Source: Pachyseris speciosa (Eukaryota > Cnidaria > Anthozoa > Scleractinia > Pachyseridae). From it: DNA of 64,000 nucleotides. Location: assembly GCA_016490735.1 (NCBI GenBank), contig JAEMWC010001611.1, positions 1 through 64,000 on the forward strand, written 5' to 3'. This document shows, piece by piece, positions 22,701 through 34,245 of the stretch. The notes below the pieces were generated by a model. That model made no database searches and was not told where the DNA came from. It saw only the letters and a list, made by a program, of their open reading frames with translations. Every line of letters starts with the position of its first letter. Position 1 is the stretch's first letter. Made by a program: the position numbers and the translations under genes.

Positions 22701-25700
22701 TTACGAGCACGATTACCCCTGAATTGTACGACACGAAGTCCGATTACCAATTAATTGTGTCTATAACAAAATGCGAGAATCTCTAGAGGTAAACTTTCTA
22801 AATATTGTACAAAATAACAAACGGTTCAAATGCAAATTATCCGACACCGGAAATGGTTGCTAATTTACAAAGCGCGAAGATTGACAACTGACACGACATG
22901 GCAGCTACTGCTGACCATATCCAGATAAGGTTACTGTCCGATTTGGCCTGTCCGATTACAAGTGTTTGTAATCGGACAGCTCAAATCGGACAGTTTGGAC
23001 CTGAAGCAGTCAATTTTTAAAGCCACAAATGAAGGCTGTTAAGAACCAGTCATATTCGAGCATTTTGTTATCAACACAATTAAGGTTCAAATAGGAGAAT
23101 GTCTACAGGTTAAACTCTGGTTTATTCCGGGTGTGGACACCCACTAGACATCAACCACTCTGACAGCGAAGTGTGGTAGCTTATTAGTCGGGTGCTTAGG
23201 GCGGTTGTGCGATGGGTGGTTAAGCTGACGCCTTTTCCTTGCCACCTTATCCAATCTTTTAACAAATATTTCCACGTGGTGTTCAGATATTCATCCAGGT
23301 GTTCGAGCGGATCAGTCGAGAAACCTGCGGGCAAACTCTGCACGTGGTTTATTACGCGGATATAATTAGAGGCGGTGGAGCGGTTGACGAATGACGAAAA
23401 CCCTCGAGGCTCGTTACGTGTGGCCCTCGCCCGTAAATAAATGGGGTGCAAGACCCTTACAGGAAGTTGTACGCAGGCTTAAAAAGGTAATAAAGCCCCT
23501 CCATGGAATAGCATAAATTCCTTCCCAGAGAAAATAACAAGACATTTCTTCTTGCTCCATGCATGCTACAGAAACGTGGTTAGTCTCGGGCCTTGTATTC
23601 AGCTTAAAAACCGAGTAGATTTGAGTACCTTAATAGCTGAAGTGTGGTCGTTTATGTTAGTTAACTTCTGTGTTATTATTTCAGGTACAAAGATGCAGAA
23701 CGACTACACAAGACTCATTATCACCTCTCCCTCGCCAGACGAGACATACATGGTCTGGCAATTGCCTGTGGCAACATCGGTTTCCTAAAGTTTTACAATC
23801 CGGAGGAGTTCGACGATTCTTTGGTGTATCAGTTCATCGAATACTCGTTGGCAGAACAAATCGGTGATTTTTCACGAATGGGAATAGCATTCAACAAAAT
23901 TGGAAAGCTTTACACAAAAATGGGGTATGATGTAAAAGTAAAAAATCCGTATTGGAAGATGAAGTGGCCTGTTCCAGGCGTTCAGGTTTTTGGGAGCAGC
24001 CAGGAGCCCATGGAGCAGCCTAAATCGTCACGAGAATGGAAGATGTTGCGACCGAGCGGGAAAAACAAGGAGAGACTGGGGAGGGAAGGCCCCAGTCTCT
24101 TCTCGTTTTTCCCGCTCGCTCGCAATATCTTCCATTGCCTAGTTTCATACCGTGAGGTACTGGGTCGAGTGCGGACTTTCACGGACAATTACAAAAAAAA
24201 CATGGCTTCGGCCACGAAGTGGCAATGGAGTTGTGCCTCCTTTTGTTTTTGAAACAATAAGCTCGTGATATGGACGCCTTTTCCTTCGCAACAGCGGACG
24301 CCGTGTTTGTTTGTTTTTTTTTTTATTTGTCCGCGAAAGTCCGCTTTCGACCCAGTACCTCACGGTATGAAACCAGGCAATTCTCGCGACGATTTTCGCT
24401 GCTCCCCAAAATATTAGTCTGGGACCAGGCTCCGCAGTGGGGTTAAGGAGCGAAAAGAAGGAACGTGGCGAAAAAAATCGGCGGGCGAAGCGAGCCGAGC
24501 GGGATCGCTTCGCTCGCCGATTTTTTTCGCCACGTTCCTTCTTTTCGCACCTTAACCCCACTGCGGAGCCTGGTCCCAGGCTACAAAATATGAACCATTG
24601 GAAGAGGCTAAAGATAAAGCAACTTAAAGTCCACACAAACCTTGAGGATTCGAACAACAAAAGGCTCAAGTTATTCCTACATGATTGGTCAAAAATGATC
24701 CTTATCGACAGAGTGATTAGAGCATCAAGTGATCGACCAATAATATTAATAGTGATTTAATAGCTTTCTGTGTGCTGTAGAACCAACGGGCCGCACAAAA
24801 ACGGCTCATCGGAATGCGGGCCGTTGCACAGCTCTTACACCACCAATACTCAAAGTCACCAAGAGGGTAATACAAGGGAGTATTAAGTCATTTACGAGGA
24901 TCAGTGTACGTCAGCCTATTCCCTTGAAATATCAGAATTGAATGTAGTTCTGTCAAGATTCGGGACACTCAAGCAGGAGGAACAACCGCGTTTAGATCGC
25001 CTTACGTCAGGATATTCCCCCTATACTCTATGTGTTCGGAGGCATTACGGCCCTGTATATATTTTTTCTATTTCTGGAACTGCGATTTCGTCGGATCTAA
25101 ACGGTATGGTTATACAAGTTTCCAGAGTGTTCCATTGTAAGTTGTTGCCCACAATCTTTGAGTAGTTCTCACGAGGTTGATCTGCGCGTGATGAATTCTC
25201 AGGTCAAGCGCATTGCTTTAAATTACGAATCCGAGATTTGCTTTGCTCTTTTAAACTAGTCTTAAGTGATATTCTTTTTTTTTTAACAGGTATTACGAAG
25301 AAGCAGTGGAATTGTTTCAAATTGCCCTGGACCAGGCTCGAAGAGCTGAAAACACTGCAGGTGAAGGAATGGCGTGGGGAAATTTGGGCACCGTTTACAG
25401 AGCCCTTGAACAATTCGAAGATGCCATTTCCTGTCACATGAAGTATCGAGACAATGCAGAGAGGCGTTTAGACATCGGTGGGGTAGCTATTATGCAGCAC
25501 CAACTGGCCATGGATTATTATCTCAGTGGAAATTTATCAGATGCAGAGAGCTCCGTACTCCGTGCTTTTCAAACGCTGGAACAGATACGCGCCCAGATTG
25601 GAGAGGAAGACGAATCAAAGCTTTCGAATTTTGAAAAGAACCAAGTTGAAGCTTATAACCTGCTACAAGTTGTGTTGGTGGCTCAGAAGAAGTACAAAGA

Positions 25701-28700
25701 GGCATTTGTTTTAGCGGACGCAAGCAGAGGAAGAGCGCTTTCCGAAATTGTTCAAAAGCGTTTATTTGGCTCCATTTCCTCCGACACTGGAACCAGGTAT
25801 CTTAATGAAGAACTCATTACGGAGTCCTTTGAAAATCTCCGTGAAGTTAGCCGGAAGCTGTCCACTACCGTCGTCTTGTACTCTGTGGTGAAGGAATTTG
25901 ATCAAAGTGGAGCAACCTTGTCCTGGGTGTATACTTGGGTTTTGCAGCCTAAGGGAGAGTTACATTTCAGCAAAACCCGCCTGCAAGATGGTATCGACAC
26001 AAAGGTTGAGTTGAACGACGATTTTGTGGTGTCGCTAAGAAGCTCGTTTGGTCTGCGATCCCAATCAGATGCCGTGAGTGAAATTCTCAGATGTGAAAAG
26101 CTCTCAGGTGGGCCAAAAGAAAGAAAAGCGCAACCACCACCCCAAAATGACGACGTTTTAGAATCACTGAACGGATTTAAAGAGATGGTTTCAGGGGATT
26201 GGAAATTTGACAGTGTCAACTTAAGTGTTATTGATCACTCTCTGTGGGATGTGCCAGCCAAAACTAAGGGAAAAGGGATCCTTTTAACAGCAAGCTTCGA
26301 AATTGACTTCGATGGTAACGAGGACGTCAACAAAAGTTCCAATGGTGAACCAGAAGAACTCAAAAACGTCAGTACAACTTCTCCCATCGAGCACAAAGGT
26401 TCTAATTCCTCAATAGCAAAGCACGTCGCCCAGACTGAAAATAGTACAGTTGCAGCACTAGAGTCTTACGGCACTGGGGCAGTAATTTCTAAAGCTGAAG
26501 CTGGTTCAGCGATTGAAGAATCACTGCCTGGATCTCTTCCAATGAAACGTCGGCAAGAAACTGATTTCGCAAAATGCGAGCCTGAAGACATATCCTTTTT
26601 ACAACGAATCAACGATCCAACAGGCGACCATCAAAACTGTCAATTTGGCGGATCACTCACAGGAAGACCAAGCACAAACTTAAGCGGAGCTAGTTATGTC
26701 TCCTCGAAGAATAAAGGGCAATTAACTGAAATGGGACCTCATACGTGTTCCAAGAAAACGAAAAATGCGACTGAATCTTCCTGCGGCAAGTCCATGAAAC
26801 CTAGTGAAAAAATGGAACAAGACCAAAGTTTGGTGATCGATTCAAGTAATTCACTGCTGCAAACCACAACCTTTACAGTCAGCTCTCCGATCAATAATCC
26901 AGAAGAACTCGGCGCCGTTGTTACAGCTCTGGAAAAGGTTTCTTTTCAATCTCCAGAACTCATTCAGTGCCAGGAAACTTCTTCCAAGACGGAAGAATCG
27001 GCAAGTAATCACAAGACATCTATCACACCAATATACACTGATGTTAAGACTGCTGTATTGGATTGTACGATACCAGATAGCGCCTTAACAGTAAGTACTG
27101 CTGCTTTCACTGTTTCCGTGCAAAGTACCAATCATTGCAAAATGGCGGAGGGTATGCAAGACCGTTTGACATCAAATGATGGCGCTGTCAATGATCACTG
27201 CACTGGACTGATAAATGCCGATATTGACCTTTCAAGTGTAGATTCAGGGGAATCGCTGAATAGTGACATTTCCAGTAATCCCATGCAAAGTGGCAATCAC
27301 ACCTTGAAAAATGTAGATGAAGAAAATGCTTTGTCAACAAATGATAATCCTGTGGGCAGCATTACTGGTGGGACAAATGCCTCCAGCATAGATCCGAATG
27401 AAGCAGAAACCCTTGAGGCTTTCTCGATACCACTTTCAAATGCAAATCACACAGAACGCAAGGAAGATACAGAGGATCCACTGTTATCAGATAATAACGT
27501 TTGTGAGGATTCTTCTCTTGGTCCGGCGATCAGTGATACCGTAACAGGTGATTCAGCGTCAGAATTAACAGAGAATGAAAACGCTGAAGTTTCCTCGCCC
27601 ACAGATATCGAAGAGGGAGAAAACACATTGGCATCAGATTATGACTTGCCAGAGAGCACAGCTGATGATCCTACAAATGCTGAGTCATCTGAATCCAGCG
27701 ACCTTCATGATGACCCGGAGTTGGCCCCTTGGCAGCCCATGCTTAACCAAGTGCACAAGATCCTTATAGAACCTATTGTGGATTTCCTTCCCAAAAATAA
27801 CGAAAATCCACGAGTTACATTTATTCCTCAGGATTTCTTGCTAAAAGTTCCGTTTGCTGCCCTCCTGGGAGAAACAGGACGCCGCTATGTTATCGAGGAT
27901 TTTGTTATCTCGACTAGCCCCGCAATCCATTTCCTTGACCTAGCTTGTGCCACACGTGAGAGGACGGAACGAGAAAGGAACTCAGAATTTAGTCTTCTTG
28001 CCGTCGGAAATCCCAAAATGCCTTTCAGTGAGCTTCCACAGCTTCCCTCCGCCCAACGCGAGGTGCACGTGATCAGTGAGATCGTCAACTCGGTAGATTC
28101 TGAGGTTTTTGTTGGAACCCGTGCCAACAAGAAAGACGTGGTAGCGGCAATGTCTAAGCATAAAATTCTGCACTTTGCTACTCACGCTGTCATTGATGAA
28201 TCGGACTCGCACGGCGATTATAGCATGAAGGGACTCATTGTTCTGGCCAAGTCTGGGGACGGGTCCACTTGTAATGGCCTTCTTACAGCCGAGGAAGTGA
28301 GGGGCATGCATCTGAACGCTGAACTTGTGGTGCTAAGCTGCTGTGACACTGGACTGGGAAAAGTGACGGGAGATGGGGTATTAGGTGAGCTTCTGGTTCC
28401 AGACACTGTGTCCGTGACCACTTATTTCTTGAATGAGAGCTTTCAAAAGAATATAGGTGCATGAGATGTTTTCTAAAGATATCAGGTATTTTTAGATTAC
28501 GACTTCACATTTTTAACTTAATAGTACTTTGAACTGGGTCGTGACTTTTATCTATATAGTAACAGACTTTACCTTAGTCCTACCTAAGTCGTGCACGGAC
28601 ATCCCAACCCCGTCACGGCACAAGGAACGCACCGATAGTCATTCCCCTTGCCATACGAAACCCTCTTACAGACTCCAACCCATCCGGCTCCGTTGTAAAT

Positions 28701-28981
28701 TTAGTGTGTAGCTGTTAAGTTTCACACCGCAAATTTTGCGTCCCGTTACAGGTTTGTCACGCGCGTTTCTGGCCGCTGGAGCAGCTTGCGTGATCGTCAC
28801 GCTTTGGAAAATTGACGACCGCTCCGCCTCTGAACTCATGACCTCATTTTACCACGAATACAAGACTTCCCGTGATGCTGCTGTATCACTGCAGAGAGCC
28901 ATGAGAACCCTTCAGGCCAAAGAAGAGACAAGAAGCCCTCAGCATTGGGCAGCGTTCTCTATTGTTGGTTCTACGGGATAA
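19751..28981 (+). CDS. TPR-CHAT protein (caspase/separase-like peptidase), five exons
   Basis: Exons 19751-20153, 21903-22335, 23685-23924, 25290-28384 and 28752-28981 join in frame (4401 nt, 1466 residues plus TAA). Donors are GTATGG, GTCATT, GTATGA and GTGAGC; the acceptors follow pyrimidine tracts. Residues 1-130 are helical. About 135-470 are tetratricopeptide repeats (helix pairs such as GALGNVYRSEGRYKDAE and AWGNLGTVYRALEQFEDAI), followed by the ADASRGRAL motif common before CHAT domains. Residues about 630-1169 are a Ser/Thr/Asn/Glu-rich, probably disordered insert. The CHAT domain follows (about 1175-1466) with LHFATHA (His1324) and LSCCDTG (Cys1377), the His/Cys dyad of CHAT (clan CD) peptidases. 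The C terminus (VIVTLWKIDDRSA) is typical. Family knowledge: CHAT proteins are caspase/separase relatives; bacterial ones act in defence and cell death. The animal role and substrates are unknown. Start chosen at 19751 for its position after in-frame junk from 19670; it could be upstream. Confidence 0.88.
21545..21856. mobile_element. MITE in intron 1 of the TPR-CHAT gene
   Basis: The ends GCACTTTCCTTTTGCATGG (from 21550) and CCATGCAAAAGGAAAGCGT (to about 21852) are inverted repeats of about 25 bp enclosing about 300 bp of non-coding DNA, 50 bp before the exon 2 acceptor. Confidence 0.65.
22598..22757. mobile_element. MITE in intron 2
   Basis: Arms TAATGGTAATAGGACT...GTACAATTCA and TGAATTGTAC...AGTCCGATTACCAATTA form a TIR of about 35 bp, with an inner palindromic pair around GATTTCAAAT / ATTTGAAAT. 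Confidence 0.65.
22936..22998. repeat. Perfectly pairing hairpin in intron 2
   Basis: ACTGTCCGATTTG..CTGTCCGATTACAA is followed after a 3-4 base loop by its complement. The arms are about 29 bp with two mismatched bases. Confidence 0.7.
23980..24415. mobile_element. Nested palindromic MITEs in intron 3
   Basis: Outer ends (TTTTTGGGAGCAGC...CGTCACGAGAATGG and its counterpart at about 24372-24412) enclose one hairpin at 24036-24138 (arms about 46 bp, ATGGAAGATGTTGCGA type). A second inverted repeat lies at 24138-24378 (arms about 60 bp, TTTCATACCGTGAGGTACTG type). Confidence 0.65.
24417..24583. mobile_element. Near-perfect 167-bp palindrome in intron 3
   Basis: Arms of about 77 bp (GTCTGGGACCAGGCTCCGC... 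and complement) differ at only two or three positions around a short GAGCGGGATCG loop. Non-coding foldback element. Confidence 0.8.
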
Positions 28982-29842
28982 AAGTTAAACGTCAGTGGGA
29001 CTTTGGTGGACAAACACTCATATGGCTGCATCCAGTGATGCGTACATTGCTGTTAAGGTTCATATGGTTGAGAGCTTCAATGGTGATCTTGACTCGGTAA
29101 CAAGTTGAACTTTCAAGCTTTTATAAGACACCTGACAGACATATTGCAATTAATAGTATTTTAGCAATTGAACCTCTAGACTGCTAGCATACCCCTTCTG
29201 AATAGTCGCTTGTGCGCGCGAAAAATAAGTAACGTGACGCAAACGAGCGCTGGGGTGGCTCTTCCTGTCTCTACTCGCTGTCTGTTTTTTTTTATTTGCT
29301 TCAGTGTCGCATGACTTGTGCTTTCGATTATCTAGAAAGGGCCTTCAAGCAGTCCATTGAACTTCCATGCTTTTAAGCTTGCCAATGGAGGAGGCTCTCG
29401 TGCACTCATCTACGCGATCCTGAAAAATTCAGACCTCTAAATGAACGGAATTCAAGCCCGTGAATGACCTCTGTAATACCCATGCCAAGCCCCGCTCTTT
29501 CACCGCAGGTCGAATACATCAGATTTCCTTTTTTCTCTCGTGTTCATCCCTTGAGCTTGCTTTTTTAGAATTAATTTCCGCCTTTTTAGCCAAGGGTATC
29601 ACAGAGGTCAAGGGCTCAAATTCTGAACATATAGGCCTCAATTGAGGGTCTCAATGAGGCCGGGGCTGGCCGGCGCTTAAATTTTACTTCCCGGCTAGCA
29701 GAGGCTTGTTTTCTTTGTATTCAACGTGAGGCCTCAGCTAGCAGGGAAAAATCTTACCGATTTTGACGGTTGACGGTTATCAAGAAGAATTTTCGCCATT
29801 GAGTTAAAGTTAAAGTTAATGTTAATTTTTTTTTTTTTTTTT
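28982..29842. other. 3' flank of the TPR-CHAT gene; no further gene
   Basis: The 3' UTR should lie here. I see no AATAAA within 200 bp of the stop codon, so its end is undefined. A T-run of about 20 at 29828-29846 precedes the next MITE. Confidence 0.35.
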
Positions 29843-29846
29843 TTTG

Positions 29847-30165
29847 ATATTTAACAATTATTCACCGAAGTGGAGGTGAATAGTGGTGGATATTTACCAA
29901 GCCGCGAAGCGGCGAGGTAAATATCCACCACTTTCACCGACCTTAAGGTGAATAATTGTTTTAGTATATACCACACAAGCTGAATAATTAGCGGACCAAA
30001 ACATTACTTTATGTGTGACAATACACCGACAAGCGGTCGGAAATTGTAAAATCTCGCGTGCCGGCTGCTCGGAGGTGAAAAGTACTTGCTAATCACCTCC
30101 GAGTTAACCAATCAGAGCGCGCGAAAAAGCACCATTCACTTGTGTGGTATATACTAACAACTGTT
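29847..30165. mobile_element. MITE with hairpin-containing left half
   Basis: A palindrome at 29850-29960 (CAATTATTCACC...AAGTGGTGGATATTTACC and complement) is followed by outer inverted ends TTTAGTATATACCACACAAG (29960) and CTTGTGTGGTATATACTAA (30140-30160). Confidence 0.65.
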
Positions 30166-30250
30166 ATGTCCTAAAGGTTGTTTCGACTCAAGTGAAATTT
30201 CAGGGATTGGCGTGATCAGAAAAACGTTATACGTTATGAATGCTGAATGA

Positions 30251-30656
30251 GGCCCTGTTCGCACTAAGACGAAAATTTGAGTTTGGCGTTTGCAAAAAAA
30301 GTGAAAATTTTGTAATCGCCAATTTTTTGTTTTCGTAATCCTGTTCGCACATAAAGATGCGAAAATTTTTTTTAGTGACAGATGGCTCTAATGCAAGACA
30401 ACCGCAAAACCCACACTCAAGGAGTCCGTCATCAAATTTGATGGCGCCAATGACGGATGGATGTCAACGAACAAAGGATTTTCTCGCCTGACAAAATTTT
30501 TAACAGCCTCCAAAGTTAGTCGACGGAATCTTTAAAGTTTCGTTGACTTGCAAAAAATTTTGGTGGGTGCAAAAAAATCGTTCGCACTAAAATGGCTTCG
30601 CGTTGACAGATTGTTTTTGGTAAATCAAACAAAATTTCGCGTAGTGCGAACAGGCC
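30251..30656. mobile_element. MITE, GGCCCTGTTCGCAC ends
   Basis: Termini GGCCCTGTTCGCACTA and TAGTGCGAACAGGCC are inverted. The right flank is TTA and the left flank is TGA, so a TTA duplication has probably decayed. PIF/Harbinger-like by its ends, tentatively. Confidence 0.6.
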
Positions 30657-30802
30657 TTAATCATTAGTATTTTGGAACCGTAAGTACGTCCAGACGAAGT
30701 CATTTTCACGTCAGTTTAGACGCAATTAGTCAAAAATACCGTAAAGTAAGTATAACTGAGAACATGGAAACTGGTTCACCAGTTTTCAAAAACGAATTCT
30801 TA

Positions 30803-31141
30803 GGCTATGTCTACACTATGCCGGAGAACATTTTATGCCGTTGTCAAAAATACTCCGGCCTGGTGTGAACGGCAGTGGCCCAAAACCGCCGCCATCTTTC
30901 CACTAGAATGATTGCTCCTCGTTGGTGATTTCCGCTTCGGTCCATTCTTTGTTCACACTACTCCAGAAAGTGTCACAAAACCTATCCGATATGTGATGAT
31001 TCACTTTCAAGACCGCAGCGGCCCAGCATCGCTCCGACGCAAAAACCGTGCCGAAATCATCGTTTTGAATGTGAACAAAAAGCCCTATCCGATATGGTTT
31101 TCGTGCCGGCACGAGCTATCCGGTATAGTGTAGACATAGGC
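30803..31141. mobile_element. MITE with TTA target duplication
   Basis: Termini GGCTATGTCTACACTAT and ATAGTGTAGACATAGGC, flanked on both sides by TTA (30800-30802, 31142-31144). A TTA/TAA duplication is the mark of PIF/Harbinger elements. Internal ORFs on both strands overlap the palindrome and are not genes. Confidence 0.75.
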
Positions 31142-31144
31142 TTA

Positions 31145-32813
31145 AAGAGCCAGAAGTCCGAGATGAGCATCTGAAATAGTAAGATTTGAAAGACCTTGAA
31201 AATGTTCACCCTCTCAATTCTCAATTCATTTGTTTGTTTTTAGGAGGGGTCAACAGGTTTGGTAACGGAAGACAAAATCAGCGGGTAATGTTCATTAAGG
31301 TTACAAGGCGTGCATATTCGCCAATTGAAGTGAAACTTGCAGCTGAATTGAGAAGAACATACAATAACTAATCAGGCAGGCAAGTTTACGTTCTGACAAG
31401 GCGTTTTTATCGCCAATTTCGCCTTTTGGTCGCCTGGGAACCCGTCGACTGAAAGTTCGTCAACGGAAATCGTACACTTTCTTCCGGTTGCAATTGACAG
31501 TCAAAATCTACACGAGTGCACCATAAACTGAATCACTTTAGTTAAAGCCCGGTAGATCAGAAGCATTTGCTGCCAAAAGACCGGACTCAACTTTATTGTC
31601 GATATATTTACTGTATCTTTTAGTTCTTTAATCTCCTAAGATGTTGTTCTCCTAAGATGTTCTCCTAAGATGTTACTTACTTCATGAACAGTTCTAACTT
31701 AGACTCTTACAATATAACGAAGGTGAGATACAAAGTTTTCAATCGTGACTGCCTGATTTCTATCGGTACAAATACTAATCAAACACAAAGCAAACTGATT
31801 ATTAAAAACATGCAGTGAATTTTATCTGCGGAATCCATACTTGTTTTTTTTTTCTTGTTTTGCTTAATTTGCTTTTAATGTTTCTGTTTGGTTTTGTTTG
31901 CTTTTTTACTGCTGGCAATCGTCAGAACAGTGAGCATGCACTGATTCCATGACTTGTCTCCAATCATTACTTATGTTAACTTATCTCAAACTTGAAGTTA
32001 ACCAGTTCTTGGTAGCTTGATGACAAACCAAACAGAGCCATTAAATAAATGCTACTCGAACCCAATACTACTACAGAATTTTATACTAGATGTTTTACAG
32101 TGGCCTCACCAAGAGGACTTGGGGTGGGCACGAACAGTATATTACATGGCGTAAGGTTTCTTAAGAGGAGGGAAAAGCTTTAATTAATTTCGCCATAGCA
32201 GCAAACGTTCAAGAGGAGTAATATCAGTACGCTCATTCATCGGGACAGTTGAGAAGAGAACGAAAAAGTGATTCTTCCGTTTTTCTGACTGGCGTAAAAG
32301 GTAATAATAAGTATTTCTCTTTGACTTTGTTGCTTCCAGTCTCTGAAGAGTGCTGTTATCCAGAGTTGCAAAGCAATGTTAAGCTTTCCTCGGTCTTTCT
32401 GTTAAACAACTCTACGGCAACCTGGGGATTCATAATATTCGTGACACATTTGAGAAACTATTGGACCTTTCATTGACGAATTCAATTTAACGCACTGTAA
32501 ATGAAAGTCATTCACTTTCACGCAGCACTGCCCATTATACTGGACAAGGTGGCTTAAAACTCGAAGTTGTTCGTGAAATCTGGAGGCGTGGCCATTCAAA
32601 TAAACGCTCGCTAGCAAAAAGATGCCCGGTGTTCCCTGGTTGGTGTTTTACCAAGGGTACTTCTAGTCAAGTTGTTTTAAATTTGGTCTATCTGCGGCAT
32701 AAATGGGTGACCTGTGCAACTCCACCTCATTCCCTTGGGAAGACCACTTTATCAGTAACCTTTAACAAAGCAGTTAATGAACACAAGACAAACAATTAAC
32801 AAATCGGATTACA
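31145..32813. other. Intergenic; possible 3' flank of the TGF-beta gene
   Basis: A putative acceptor at about 31240 (TTGTTTTTAG) precedes a 130-bp open stretch ending in TAA at about 31371, but no partner exon was found. Otherwise nothing supported. Confidence 0.3.
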
Positions 32814-33495
32814 CTAACGGCACCCACAGTTTTTGGCTGAGAACTCCAACCACTCCTTTTGCACTACATGGCCCGTTTCTGGATCAGAGACAATGACCGT
32901 TAGAGAATCTAGCTCAGTGGGAACGCAAAGTGGCTTCTTGGGTGGTCTAGCACTGTATTTTTGCCACCACAAGGCCCAGATGATGGCATGTGTGGTAGGC
33001 GTCAAGTGATTCGGGATGGGGAAATGGCAGTAGCCATCACAGTAGTTGAGAAAACCTATTTTTGGCATGATAACATTACTGTAGAAGTCGCTCATTTTGA
33101 TTGCAAATGACACCTGGTAACATATCATGCTTGGATTCCTTGGAGATCTGCCATCTTCTTGCCGGGAATTGTGTGACTCTGGATGATGATGCCACTGTTA
33201 TGGCTTGACTCGGTGGTATTGTCTGGCATGTGATGCAATGCAAGCTGATTGACTGTTACTAACTTCCAGATGTCATCCCTGCTGGGTGGGTACTTTGATT
33301 GTGTGTATAACACCAGAAATGGTCCATGCTCATGGCCATGTTTGAAGCACCTCCCAATATCCAACATTTAAGCAGCGGTGCTAGTGTTCTTTTGCGCACG
33401 TTCCACTCGCAACTTAAAAACAATGACAATATAGTACCCTCAATCACATAACGCAAGGGCTTGAAATCTTCTGAAGGTGGAGATTGGTGCAGAAC
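32814..33495 (-). CDS. TGF-beta/BMP-family ligand, propeptide end and mature domain, frame-broken
   Basis: The last 100 residues (33128 down to 32817) are a TGF-beta cystine-knot domain: CYQVSF, VIMPKIGFLNYCDGYC, FPIPNHLTPTTHAI, LCVPTELDSLTVIV and a terminal NCGCR before TAG. An RSPR sequence, a furin-type site, sits 6 residues before the first knot Cys. Propeptide-like sequence (GPFLVLYTQSKYPPS) lies just upstream in another frame, and a further open stretch (LRYVIEG...RKRTLAPLLK) in a third. The exon thus has two single-base-type breaks, near 33365 and between 33150 and 33210. Only six knot cysteines are present: the usual CC pair reads LC, so the interchain Cys is missing, as in GDF9/BMP15-type ligands. 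Secreted signalling ligand by family. The breaks could be assembly errors, a small unseen intron, or pseudogenisation. Confidence 0.75.
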
Positions 33496-33499
33496 TGAT

Positions 33500-33560
33500 T
33501 AGGCGCTATACGAATGTTATTGTTATTGTTATTGTTATTGTTATTGATATTATTATGATG
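33500..33560 (+). repeat. (TTATTG)n microsatellite
   Basis: About seven units follow GGCGCTATACGAATG, a form often seen at LINE 3' ends. Confidence 0.7.
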
Positions 33561-33869
33561 ATCACCTCATTAACTTCTGTACAAATCTCGTACCGAGTCT
33601 TCGATCTCTTGCCCAGCAGTCGGGAAACAAGCGACGCTGGAAAGTTCTGATTCGTTAGTTCGAAAATATCGGACTTCCGATTGAATTGCGCATACTTAGA
33701 GTTCAACTTCGGGTTCGACTTTGACTCACTTCCGGCCATAAGTATTGTTTGGAAAAACCAATGAAAATCGTAAACCTAATCGATCTTTTGAGAGTTGGTC
33801 GTGCACAGTAAGGGACTAAGACCCGAGGTTCGAGATTACACACTGAATGGTAAACACTGAAATATCTTA

Positions 33870-34245
33870 CAAACTCCCGGGGAGGGGGGGGGGAGGGTAC
33901 TCCCTATAATGGCGTATACGGGGAGGCTCTGCACAAAAGGGGTACCTTTTTCACGCTCCAGGTATATGAAAGGGTAGGGATTTCACGAGTTGAAGTGTAT
34001 GGAAGGGTAGGGAAATCTTTCATGGAGGTATTTTAATGGGCCTTTAACTAAAATATTTGAACACACATACCTTATGACCGTACTGTTTTAAGACTTCCTG
34101 TTTTAGGCATACAAAAGGGGTACTATTTGTCAATGGTGGGTATACAAAAGGGGTTCCTTTTCTGTCAAAATGGTATATAAAAGGGTAAGGAGTCGGACCT
34201 CCCGTATTAAATTTTTTTTAGTACCACCCCCCCCCCCCCCCCCGT
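33870..34245. repeat. Dispersed repeat with GTATACAAAAGGGG motifs and a C-run
   Basis: The left end reads GGGAGGGTACTCCCTATAATGG. Several AAAAGGGGTAC/TCC motifs recur internally, and the right end runs into about 18 C residues (34228-34245). Non-coding; family not identified. Confidence 0.45.

Noticed and set aside
23122..23451. 109-codon minus-strand ORF with LDEYLNTTWKYLLKDWIRWQGKG
   Set aside because: It looks somewhat coding and may be a retroelement relic, but I could not tie it to a family or find splice partners. It sits in an intron of the plus-strand gene.
24145..24760. Two ORFs of 174 and 107 codons on opposite strands, both with EKKERGEKNRRAKR
   Set aside because: They cross the 24417-24583 palindrome, so both strands encode the same peptide by symmetry. 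They lie in an intron.
33506..33739. Minus-strand ORF with FPASLVSRLLGKRSKTRYEICTEVNEV as a missing TGF-beta propeptide exon
   Set aside because: It has no propeptide features and runs into a TTATTG microsatellite; more likely a dispersed repeat or another gene's exon.
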